37,569 nt of DNA from a virus, in IMG/VR virus record IMGVR_UViG_3300027985_000067, positions 1-37,569 of that record; one strand, written 5' to 3'. The notes beneath the pieces are model-generated. The model was given only the letters and a program-made list of their open reading frames with translations. It ran no database searches and was not told where the DNA came from. Every line of letters begins with the position of its first letter. The first letter of the stretch is position 1. Made by a program: the position numbers and the translations under genes. This document shows positions 31,435 to 37,569 of the stretch, in pieces.

Positions 31435-32085
31435 TCAGTAGAGATCACTGTCTGAATCGTCTTCTACATCGAATGGTACGTCTGAATCATCGAAGTCCAT
31501 CCCATCATCAGATTTCTTAGACTCTTTGGCTTGAGGAATCTGATAAGACACCCCTAAGATTTCATCCTCTACAGCACCATTTGTAGCACCTTCGTATGGA
31601 ACAAGCTCTTTCACCTGAACAAGTTCTAGCGTGATATTCAGCTTATCCTCTGCTGATTTACGCCAGCCCCAACACTTCACTGTCACCTTGCTACCATTAC
31701 CAATCAGGTCTTCAAATGGGTTACCGTCTTTGTCAATAATAGTCAGCTTGCGCTTCTTACCCTGTTTAGTCAGCTCTGGTGCTGTGAGCTGAATACCCAC
31801 CAGACCTTCCGTGCCCGGATACTTCTCAGAGTCATACTTCAGCTCATCATCTTCTTTACGATCTACATCCACAGTATTAAACTTTTTATTGATGAACAGG
31901 CCGCCTTTTGCAATAGGAAGTCTAGCCTCCTTAGCATCCTCCGGTGTGATGAATAGAGTCATTGCATACTCTTTCTCATCAGATTTAAATTTCTTACGGG
32001 CTTCTTGGACAGAAGCGTAGTAAGCAATCGCATCAATGAAGTATACGAATTCAAATTTGGTGTCTTTCTTGTGTTTGATGGTCAT
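31435..32085 (-). CDS. Single-stranded DNA-binding protein (T7 gp2.5-like)
   Basis: This 216-residue protein has the gp2.5-type layout: an OB-fold-like core with YAMTLFITPEDAKEARL, LVGIQLTAPELTKQGKKR and VTVKCWGWR, and a long acidic C-terminal tail (about residues 180-216) ending in an aromatic residue, Tyr. In T7 the acidic tail with its terminal aromatic binds polymerase and helicase. It has the strongest promoter in the window (32161-32189) and a terminator right after it, which fits the high copy number needed. Confidence 0.85.
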   Translation of the reverse strand: MTIKHKKDTKFEFVYFIDAIAYYASVQEARKKFKSDEKEYAMTLFITPEDAKEARLPIAKGGLFINKKFNTVDVDRKEDDELKYDSEKYPGTEGLVGIQLTAPELTKQGKKRKLTIIDKDGNPFEDLIGNGSKVTVKCWGWRKSAEDKLNITLELVQVKELVPYEGATNGAVEDEILGVSYQIPQAKESKKSDDGMDFDDSDVPFDVEDDSDSDLY

Positions 32086-32160
32086 CTAGGTATTTCCTCC
32101 TAACAATTTCAATTTAAATGTGGCAACAACTCTTATCTATCAATGTCACCACATGTTTGT

Positions 32161-32189
32161 ACTATAAGTCTTTCAGAATGTTGTGTCAA
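32161..32189 (-). promoter_or_regulatory. Strong sigma70-like promoter for the SSB gene
   Basis: On the reverse strand a perfect TTGACA is followed after 17 nt by TATAGT (5 of 6). ACAAACAT follows the -10 directly (32160-32153). The leader to the SSB start is about 70 nt. Confidence 0.78.
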
Positions 32190-32192
32190 ATA

Positions 32193-32474
32193 CTATTTCG
32201 AGAATTCTTCCACAATCTCAAGCATCTCGCTTTGCTCACGAATCTTGCCAGCTTTCTTCTGCTCGTTATATTCCAGATCATACTTAATGTCAGCTAGACC
32301 TTTGATATAACCACCATCCACTTCATACTTGTCCTGAACATAACTCTTAGCGTCCTTGATGACATCGTTCAGAGAGTTGATCTCAAGAAGTGCATCAACA
32401 ATCTTGTCCACTTCATTCAGGATAGCTTTACGTGATTCAGGATCTTGTGGTAGTTCTTTTGCATATTTGCTCAT
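32193..32474 (-). CDS. Putative T4 DsbA-like double-stranded DNA-binding protein
   Basis: This 93-residue protein resembles T4 DsbA in its middle and end: LNDVIKDAKSYVQDKYEVDG, an Ala/Tyr-containing helix with YNEQKKAG, and a final helix EMLEIVEEFSK. T4 DsbA is a small DNA-binding protein that modulates late transcription. The resemblance is by eye and could be coincidental. GGAGGAAACAAT precedes ATG 32474. It lies directly upstream of the SSB promoter. Confidence 0.45.
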   Translation of the reverse strand: MSKYAKELPQDPESRKAILNEVDKIVDALLEINSLNDVIKDAKSYVQDKYEVDGGYIKGLADIKYDLEYNEQKKAGKIREQSEMLEIVEEFSK

Positions 32475-32495
32475 ATTGTTTCCTCCAAAACAGTC

Positions 32496-32690
32496 TTACT
32501 TAGAATTGCTTGTTGTAATGTTTGACTTGAACAACACACCAGACATCAATACTAGCATCACAGCTTCCCAGAATGTAATGTCACGTACACCAAAGATTGC
32601 GGTCATTGTATTGTCCCAGAATCCCCAGACAATTAGTGGGCCGATTAGTAGGAACAGGATAATCATACCAAATACTCCGAGTAATTGCAT
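32496..32690 (-). CDS. Small membrane protein, two helices, 64 residues
   Basis: ATG 32690 is preferred because AGGAGG lies 7 nt upstream; the first ATG at 32696 is only 1 nt from it. Two hydrophobic segments are visible at about residues 4-24 and 40-54, joined by a DNTMTAIFGVRD loop. The start region overlaps the stop of the 46-residue gene upstream. Function unknown. Confidence 0.6.
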   Translation of the reverse strand: MQLLGVFGMIILFLLIGPLIVWGFWDNTMTAIFGVRDITFWEAVMLVLMSGVLFKSNITTSNSK

Positions 32691-32692
32691 AA

Positions 32693-32833
32693 TCATTCCT
32701 CCTCAACAGCTTTGTTTACGTTTACATTAAGTGCAGTTAATTGCTCCTGTATGCTGGAATCCATTAAAGCACAAATTGCAGCTACAATCATCTCGTCAGA
32801 CCATGTTGAGACATCTGTGTAATCAATATCCAT
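32693..32833 (-). CDS. Hypothetical small protein, 46 residues
   Basis: The frame from ATG 32833 to TGA 32693-32695 has GAGGAGGA upstream of the start, and the last codons (GAG GAG GAA TGA) form the ribosome site for the next gene, a compact phage-style junction. The protein starts MDIDYTDVSTWSDEM and is acidic and helical. Function unknown. Confidence 0.65.
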   Translation of the reverse strand: MDIDYTDVSTWSDEMIVAAICALMDSSIQEQLTALNVNVNKAVEEE

Positions 32834-32835
32834 AA

Positions 32836-33096
32836 TTAATCCTCCTCAGACTTCTTAGTCGTAGGTTTACGGCGTGTACGTTTTGGTTTAGGCTTTTCTT
32901 CTGTATCTTTGATCAGCTCATATACCGTCTCACGGATTTCGTCAAGAGCTTTCTGAGTCTTTTCTGACGGAACCTTCTCGCCATTAAACATTTTCTTGCG
33001 GCGTTCCAGCTCAAGTCGTGCCTTACGTCCTCGTGGAGATTTCTCTTTGGACATCACTTCAAGTTGTGCTTCGGTAAATTCAGTCATGTTTTTCAT
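32836..33096 (-). CDS. Charged protein with basic C-terminal tail, 86 residues
   Basis: The N-terminal part (EFTEAQLEVMSKEKSPRGRKA) is helical and the C-terminal 20 residues are Lys/Arg/Pro-rich (KPKPKRTRRKPTTKK), a typical nucleic acid-binding tail. AGGAG lies upstream of ATG 33096. It may bind DNA or RNA in replication, but no domain is recognised. Confidence 0.6.
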   Translation of the reverse strand: MKNMTEFTEAQLEVMSKEKSPRGRKARLELERRKKMFNGEKVPSEKTQKALDEIRETVYELIKDTEEKPKPKRTRRKPTTKKSEED

Positions 33097-33111
33097 TGAT
33101 GGTCTCCTGTA

Positions 33112-33294
33112 TTAGTTATTCGCTTTAAAATCTTGTAGAAACTTCGATTGGTATATAATCTCATAACATCGTACTTTTGCTACAGGTCTAGGCACTCCAA
33201 GAAGATCAGCAAAAGCTTGGTGAGGGTCATCATATAAGTCTCCTACATAACATTCTGCCCATAACCTTAGCTCTAGTTTAGATGGCTTCAGCAT
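33112..33294 (-). CDS. Hypothetical small protein, 60 residues
   Basis: ATG 33294 has GAGGAG upstream, and the gene lies directly behind the promoter at 33323-33351, so it is an early gene and probably the first of an operon towards the SSB region. The product (MLKPSKLELRLWAECYVGDLY) is helical with two cysteines. No family recognised. Confidence 0.6.
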   Translation of the reverse strand: MLKPSKLELRLWAECYVGDLYDDPHQAFADLLGVPRPVAKVRCYEIIYQSKFLQDFKANN

Positions 33295-33322
33295 ATACTT
33301 ACTCCTCTGTGAATGTTTGTAT

Positions 33323-33351
33323 AATTTAATCTATCTGGATTTGTGTGTCAA
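33323..33351 (-). promoter_or_regulatory. Sigma70-like promoter
   Basis: On the reverse strand TTGACA is followed after 17 nt by TAAATT. ACAAACAT (33320-33313) follows two nt after the -10. It would drive the 60-residue gene and those downstream. Confidence 0.62.
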
Positions 33352-33360
33352 GGGTGTTTT

Positions 33361-33555
33361 TCAAACTGTTTCATAATATTTACGCCACATTGTTTTCACT
33401 TCGATCTCATACCCTTCACGTTTATCCTTACTCAGATAGTTCGCTACGAAGTTTGCTACATCATCTTCTGATGTGAATGTCCGTAGCCAACATGGGGTTG
33501 GATTGTCTGGACTAGCTACAAACAGATCATACACTTTGCTAATATGTGCTGTCAA
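33361..33555 (-). CDS. Hypothetical small protein, 64 residues
   Basis: Starts at TTG 33555, behind GGAGG. It is the first gene after the strong promoter at 33631-33659, with a 75-nt leader. The product is acidic in the middle (TSEDDVANFVANYL) and basic at the end (KTMWRKYYETV). It may be an early host-takeover protein, by position only. No family recognised. Confidence 0.55.
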   Translation of the reverse strand: MTAHISKVYDLFVASPDNPTPCWLRTFTSEDDVANFVANYLSKDKREGYEIEVKTMWRKYYETV

Positions 33556-33630
33556 TGTGTTTCCTCCAAGTTGTTTCCGACAGAGTTTTATGCGGAATGT
33601 TTGTCTAGGTTTGTGCTAGACAGGACGTGC

Positions 33631-33659
33631 ATAATAGTCTGTCGGGAGGGTTGTGTCAA
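33631..33659 (-). promoter_or_regulatory. Strong sigma70-like promoter whose -35 overlaps a stop codon
   Basis: On the reverse strand TTGACA (33659-33654) is followed after 17 nt by TATTAT (33636-33631). The TGA in the -35 is the stop codon of the Mom-like gene. The leader carries near-repeats CTAGCACAAAC and CTAGACAAAC, and ACAAACAT lies at 33604-33597. Confidence 0.72.
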
Positions 33660-34315
33660 GGGTTAAATTTAATATCTAGTGATTCACCATCGTCATACAT
33701 AGTCTTATCTAACTTAGGATAGGACTCCAGCACAGGATAATTCAGTTTCTCCAACATAGATTTTTTAGCATACTTGCTCCCAACCAGATAAAAGTACCTG
33801 TGCTTCTCTTTAGGTGGCACCATCTCAATACCATTCTCTTTGGCCCATTTAACTGGACTTGTTACGCCGTACCTATCTCGGATGGTTGTTGGATGCAACC
33901 GCTCACCATCAACTAGATAGGCTTTGTCGTGTGATTTAGTAGCACCAGTGTATAACCAATTTGTAGCTTGGTAGATTATACCACAGTGCCCCATCTCCGT
34001 ATCGGCATAGCTAACAACAGCACACGGTTTTGGCTCTAACTGTTTCAAAGCATTTCCTACCAAGAATGATGCTGCATTCTTCTCAGAAGTTTGGACTACA
34101 ACTCTGGACAACTCGTAGAGTCTGAAATCACGATCCATGAAAGCATGTTTTTGGATCGGTGGGGACGGCTGTCCAAATACAGCCACACCTTGAATGAAGC
34201 CTTCTTTGTCGATAAGGCCGAAACCTGCCCAAAAGATGCACTTACGTCTTGCGTAATGTTTCTCAAGAATAAACGGTTCACATTGGGCTTTGGTTAGCCT
34301 TTCAACTGTAAACAC
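33656..34315 (-). CDS. Mom-like DNA modification protein (GNAT-fold)
   Basis: This 219-residue protein resembles the Mom family, which adds a methylcarbamoyl group to adenines of phage DNA and protects it from restriction. Recognisable parts are FILEKHYARRKCIFWAGFGL (about 15-34), a VAVFGQPSPP strand, FRLYELSRVVVQTSEKNAAS (about 64-83), and VVSYADTEMGHCGIIYQATN (about 100-119). The start is GTG 34315 behind GAGGAGG. No com-like partner gene is recognised nearby. A related GNAT enzyme with another target is an alternative. The stop codon is part of the next promoter. Confidence 0.68.
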   Translation of the reverse strand: MFTVERLTKAQCEPFILEKHYARRKCIFWAGFGLIDKEGFIQGVAVFGQPSPPIQKHAFMDRDFRLYELSRVVVQTSEKNAASFLVGNALKQLEPKPCAVVSYADTEMGHCGIIYQATNWLYTGATKSHDKAYLVDGERLHPTTIRDRYGVTSPVKWAKENGIEMVPPKEKHRYFYLVGSKYAKKSMLEKLNYPVLESYPKLDKTMYDDGESLDIKFNP

Positions 34316-34508
34316 TCTTCACCTCCTCTACACATAGTCTTATAACATCTTCTGTTGTGGTCACTGTTGGGTGTGTATAAATACAGTCTAGCTTGTTGTA
34401 CCCATCTTTACCCGCAAAATAGATGTATCCATCACCCCTGACAACCTCTACATCCAACTCTGGAAACTGTTTAGATACAGCTTTGTTAACTTGTTTAAAG
34501 TTTGCCAT
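34302..34508 (-). CDS. Hypothetical small protein, 68 residues
   Basis: The start ATG 34508 follows GGGAGG, so the longer reading from 34523 is less likely. The product (MANFKQVNKAVSKQFPELDV) reads as a compact alpha/beta domain with GDGYIYFAGKDGY, resembling small phage proteins of unknown function. The end overlaps the start of the Mom-like gene by 14 nt, so the two may be translated together. Confidence 0.6.
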   Translation of the reverse strand: MANFKQVNKAVSKQFPELDVEVVRGDGYIYFAGKDGYNKLDCIYTHPTVTTTEDVIRLCVEEVKSVYS

Positions 34509-34534
34509 GTGAATACCTCCCATGTTTTAGGTAC

Positions 34535-34563
34535 AGTTTAGTTGTCAGGGGTGCAGGCGTCAA
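34535..34563 (-). promoter_or_regulatory. Sigma70-like promoter for the Mom-like operon
   Basis: On the reverse strand TTGACG is followed after 17 nt by TAAACT (4 of 6). It lies between the HNH gene and the 68-residue gene. Confidence 0.52.
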
Positions 34564-34566
34564 GTG

Positions 34567-35085
34567 TTATTCAAACTCTTTATCAACACGGTCTGTAACA
34601 CTTCGTCTTGATCGTTTGTTTACGATAGACGATACAGTGGTGCGACTGAATCCGTGCAGTCTGCCGACTTCAGCTACGCCCTTGCCTGATTTATAGTCAC
34701 GGTACATCTTCTCGACATCTTCATCTGATCTGAATGTGGTTGAGCCAACTTTCGTCCTGTTGGACATGAAGCCGTTTTCATGTGCATGTCTAATGTTCTC
34801 GCTTGGGGTGATCCACTCAAGGTTTTCAGCCGTATTATTAGACTTGTCACCGTCTCGGTGATTTACTTGTGTGCAATCCTGAGAAGGCTTGTCGCAGAAA
34901 TACTCCGCAACTAGCCTGTGTATATACTTCCTTCGTCCGCACATGCCTACGCTCAGATACCCAGCTCCATTGTCGCACTTATTTCCCTCGGTGAGCAATC
35001 CTGTTACTTTGTTGTAATAGTAGAACTTACCTTGGTCTGTTACTACGAACCGTTTACCCTCGTGTTCAAACTCTATTGCTTTCAT
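34567..35085 (-). CDS. HNH homing endonuclease next to the intron-bearing polymerase gene
   Basis: This 172-residue protein starts at ATG 35085, behind GAGGAG. It has a NUMOD-type start (FVVTDQGKFYYYNKVTG), the HNH core (KYIHRLVAEYFCDKP, QVNHRDGDKSNNTAENLEWIT, SENIRHAHENG) and a C-terminal helix-turn-helix (GKGVAEVGRLHGFSRTTVSSI) for DNA recognition. The gene begins about 12 nt after the polymerase stop, outside the intron. It probably cuts a polymerase gene or nearby locus of related phages, moving itself and perhaps the adjacent intron. Confidence 0.85.
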   Translation of the reverse strand: MKAIEFEHEGKRFVVTDQGKFYYYNKVTGLLTEGNKCDNGAGYLSVGMCGRRKYIHRLVAEYFCDKPSQDCTQVNHRDGDKSNNTAENLEWITPSENIRHAHENGFMSNRTKVGSTTFRSDEDVEKMYRDYKSGKGVAEVGRLHGFSRTTVSSIVNKRSRRSVTDRVDKEFE

Positions 35086-35096
35086 ATAAAAACTCC

Positions 35097-35357
35097 TCAG
35101 TGGCACTCAGCCCAATCTTTCCCGATAATGTAATCAGCGTCTAAGCTAACACGTAGCTTGTAGTATTCACTAGCCTGTTTTGCTGCTTGTTTAGCAAGCT
35201 CTCCTACACGACTGTAGAAGATTGCAGGCTTGCCTTCAAACATTGTATTGTCCCCGATAGGTTTGTCAAGCATATTAACAAACGCTATACGCTCATCTTC
35301 AGTTTCAAATGTCTTAACATCGACAAGGCTTTCGCACACTTCCCACTGCGCTTCGTC
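35097..35357 (-). CDS. Family A DNA polymerase, exon 2 (C-terminal part)
   Basis: After splicing, exon 2 begins with GAC GAA and encodes DEAQWEVCESLVD to the end LDADYIIGKDWAECH, like the last part of T7 DNA polymerase. The first two residues, Asp and Glu, complete the motif C (HDE) begun by the last codon CAT of exon 1; the Asp binds a catalytic metal ion. Read alone from an apparent TTG at 35360 it would give a meaningless 87-residue fragment. The stop TGA is at 35097-35099. Confidence 0.88.
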   Translation of the reverse strand, partial: DEAQWEVCESLVDVKTFETEDERIAFVNMLDKPIGDNTMFEGKPAIFYSRVGELAKQAAKQASEYYKLRVSLDADYIIGKDWAECH

Positions 35358-35620
35358 CAAAGTTCAAACAGGTTCGTTATTCCTGTCCCGCAACACCACT
35401 TGCAGCTTACGGTTTCCCGCAAGATCGGATCATATCACCATCCCAGAAGGATGCTCCCCGTTTCGACAACACTTGTTGCCTACGTCATAAAGACTGATCT
35501 CTGAACCTTCCCTATAGGGCTTGGCTGCTGATTAGCATGGGCAAATAGCCTTTAGCCTTCCAGCAATTAAAGGAGTTATTCGACATACGTTACCGTATGA
35601 AGCCACAACTATTTATGGTA
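35358..35620 (-). ncRNA. Group I self-splicing intron in the DNA polymerase gene
   Basis: This 263-nt insert interrupts motif C. The last exon base is T (CAT) and the last intron base is G, as required for group I splicing. P1 pairs exon TCAT with intron GTGG, putting a U-G wobble at the splice site. P2 is CATACG with a GTAA tetraloop and CGTATG. P4 pairs TTGCTG with CAGCAG within a Q-like AATCAGCAGCCAAG. The R-like GTTCAGAGATCA and S-like TGATC form P7. P9-like hairpins have a GAAA loop and ACAGG/CCTGT. No reading frame lies inside. Without splicing, exon 1 would stop at TAG after HYHK. Confidence 0.9.
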
Positions 35621-37569
35621 ATGAATCTGAATAAAAGCCTTGCCTTCAAAACTACTATCCCAAAAAGGATCGAACAACAATCCTTCTTGTTGCAGGGATT
35701 TCCAATGAATCTCATTGGCTTTCTTAGCGCAAATAACGCCTGTGCTCTGGAACAGCATGTTCAAGATGCTATGTTCTGACCGAATCCACAACTTTCGTCC
35801 GTCAATACCACGGATAAACTTGTTCTTGCCAACAGTCTTCCAGTATCGGGTAACACGATCTTTCAAATCTTTCAAAGGAGATGCGTTCTCCCAGAAAGAA
35901 TCGTACACCTGTTGCGCTCTGTTCATAGGCCAACCAAACATCTTTGAAACCTTGTTCACCTGTGCGCCGTACGTAAGTCCGTACTTGAGACTTTTCTGCT
36001 CATCTCGTGTAATCTGGTTGAGTTTTGCCATGACTGTGTGAACATCGTTCGGCTTCTCGGCAATAAGCATCTTGGCATACTCGTCACCACCATCGAACTG
36101 CTTTGTGTAGTGCCCTTCGACACGAGCCTCCAGACCTGAGAAGTCGTATCCAAGCTGGTAGCGGCCTTCGGAACATCCGAAAAGCGAACGAATCTCTTTA
36201 CCAAACATAGACGTAACCCTAGGGATATTACACACTACGGCATGTTTGTACCTCGATGTCGCAGCTCCGCAAGAGATAGCCGGTGTTCTGATACGTCCAT
36301 TCTCTTGAATCTCTGTCAAAAACCCTTTGCCAGAACCCCCTAGAATACTGTTCCGTCTGTGCCGATATGTCAGCCACTTAACAACCTCCTCAACGAATGA
36401 AACCTTAGAACCAAGTGCGATCAAAGAAGGGCAGAGTTCTTTGTCTTGGTTGATTACATATTTCGGTGAAGTGAGAACCTTCAAAGGTTTTGTCATATCG
36501 TGGTTGACCAGCTTCATATACATTTGAGCCGGTTTGCAACGTAGCTTCTCACAACGAAACTTCTTGAAGTTACTAGATATAGTTTCATCAACGTAACGCT
36601 CAACTCGTTGCATGAATTTATCTCTACTCACTTTCTGTTTCTTTTCATCAATAGTTAAGTCCTTCTCTGCCCACACAGTAGGCTCCCACCCTAGAGATAC
36701 AAGCCACTCCTTAATATCGGCTTGGTTTGCTAGAAGCATAGGCTCTTTGTCTACAAGCGGTTCTGTTGGTAATGGTAGTTTGAAAGTCTTGCCGAACATC
36801 TCAACCGTTCGTTTGTCCGTAAAGACACCCCCATGTTTCTCAACAAACTTCTCCAGATTAGCAGAAACATTACCATCTTTCTTGAACTGAATCTTAGGTG
36901 GCACAAACTTCTTGGCGTTCGTCTTGCTCATCGGTTTCTTTGGAAGAAGTGGCTCAACCTCTTTCTCAATACGTTCCAGCTCCTTGTTTAGAAAAACAAG
37001 ATTCTGTTCTGCCAACTCCTTGTTGAAGTGAAACCCGAAGTGGCTCTGGCGTTCTGTAATGTACGCCGTATAAGCCTCAGTCTCATACGCATCCTGCCAA
37101 TCCCAACTAGCTGCCTCTTGTAGAATAGCCTTGTAAACTTTCTCAGACAGCTCTACGTCTTGAACACAATAGTCAAGCATCTCTTCGGAGAACTGCTCCC
37201 ACACAGAGGGGCCAGCTTTGCCAAAAGTCCCTTTGTAGAAGTTTAGAGTCTTACCCCACTCATCAAGGGAGTGTCCTCTCAGACGATCTGGGTTCAGCAG
37301 TCGGCTCCAAACCAATGTGTCGGTAATCTTTACCTTACGCCCGTTGATGGAGTCTGGCTCAAACTTCAATCCGTAAAACACTTCCAACACAAGCAAGTCA
37401 TAAGAGATAATGTTATGTCCAATTACCTCCGTCACTTTACTGAAGAAGTTTGGAACCTCTCGAAGATTGTCTCCATAAAACTTATACAACTCACCTGTGT
37501 CAATATCCTTGGCTACAAGGCAGTGGATTTTCTGGTCAGGCTTTGGTCGAAGAGGGAAGCTAGAATAAT
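35621..37569 (-). CDS. Family A DNA polymerase, exon 1 (T7 gp5-like), 5' end beyond window
   Basis: The frame continues to the right edge (no start seen there) and is joined to exon 2 at CAT. It carries a 3'-5' exonuclease part (VIGHNIISYDLLVLEVF, DTLVWSRLLNP, MLDYCVQDVELSEKV) and polymerase motifs A (QLGYDFSGLEARVEGHY) and B (RDEQKSLKYGLTYGAQ). The tyrosine of motif B aligns with T7 Tyr526. It copies phage DNA; T7-type enzymes use host thioredoxin, but I cannot place such a loop here. An apparent TTG at 37489 is internal, since homologous residues (KIHCLVAKDIDTGE) are encoded upstream of it. Confidence 0.93.

Noticed and set aside
35097-35360. A stand-alone 87-residue gene starting at TTG 35360
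   Set aside because: Its sequence is the C terminus of the DNA polymerase, and the TTG spans the intron-exon junction.
37489-37489. TTG at 37489 as the start of the DNA polymerase
   Set aside because: The frame is open to the window edge and encodes further polymerase-like residues upstream, with no ribosome site at 37489.
1-37569. tRNA genes, CRISPR arrays, integrase or attachment sites
   Set aside because: No cloverleaf-like sequence, no regular repeat-spacer array and no recombinase gene was seen when reading both strands; a tRNAscan or similar run could not be made here.

Overview
This window is part of a tailed double-stranded DNA phage genome, most likely a siphovirus of a Gram-negative, gammaproteobacterial-type host. 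A 1090-residue tape-measure protein and a full tail-tip set indicate a long non-contractile tail. The two-component spanin pair (inner-membrane protein plus lipoprotein) requires a host with an outer membrane. Strong Shine-Dalgarno sites and sigma70-type promoters fit host RNA polymerase. I cannot name the phage or host from sequence alone, and no integrase, repressor, tRNA or CRISPR was seen.

Layout. Positions 1-15718 (+ strand) carry late genes: the end of a probable tail terminator gene, tail tube, tail assembly chaperones with a -1 frameshift, tape measure, and a tail-tip cassette like that of the Rhodobacter gene transfer agent (DUF2460, DUF2163/BR0599, NlpC/P60, hub). Receptor-binding and fibre genes follow (11.8-14.1 kb), including a GC-rich segment and one frameshifted gene. 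The lysis region (14.2-15.7 kb) has a putative holin, i-spanin, o-spanin and two further membrane proteins. A strong terminator at 15729-15767 closes this unit.

Positions 15770-37569 (- strand, convergent) carry early and middle genes. First come many small unknown genes together with an HD (p)ppGpp-hydrolase-like protein, a P-loop helicase-like ATPase and an HslV-like Ntn hydrolase. Then comes nucleotide metabolism: deoxycytidylate-type deaminase, glutaredoxin, class I ribonucleotide reductase NrdB and NrdA, and dUTPase. PhoH, an RNase H-fold exonuclease and a DUF3310 protein follow. The replication core is T7-like: gp6-type 5'-3' exonuclease, gp2.5-type single-strand binding protein and a family A DNA polymerase that runs off the right edge. 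A Mom-like DNA modification gene and four free-standing homing-type endonuclease genes are interspersed.

How it fits together: the reverse-strand genes would take over nucleotide supply, replicate the genome and possibly protect it from restriction. The forward-strand genes would build the tail and lyse the cell. The reverse strand is punctuated by sigma70-like promoters with exact 17-nt spacers, several followed by the octamer ACAAACAT, and by intrinsic terminators.

The most striking element is a 263-nt group I intron that splits the polymerase gene inside the catalytic HDE motif (motif C). An HNH endonuclease gene lies directly downstream of the second exon rather than inside the intron. 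Other points of interest are the split, repeat-bearing tail hub, the proteasome-like hydrolase, the Mom-like protein and the putative alarmone hydrolase.
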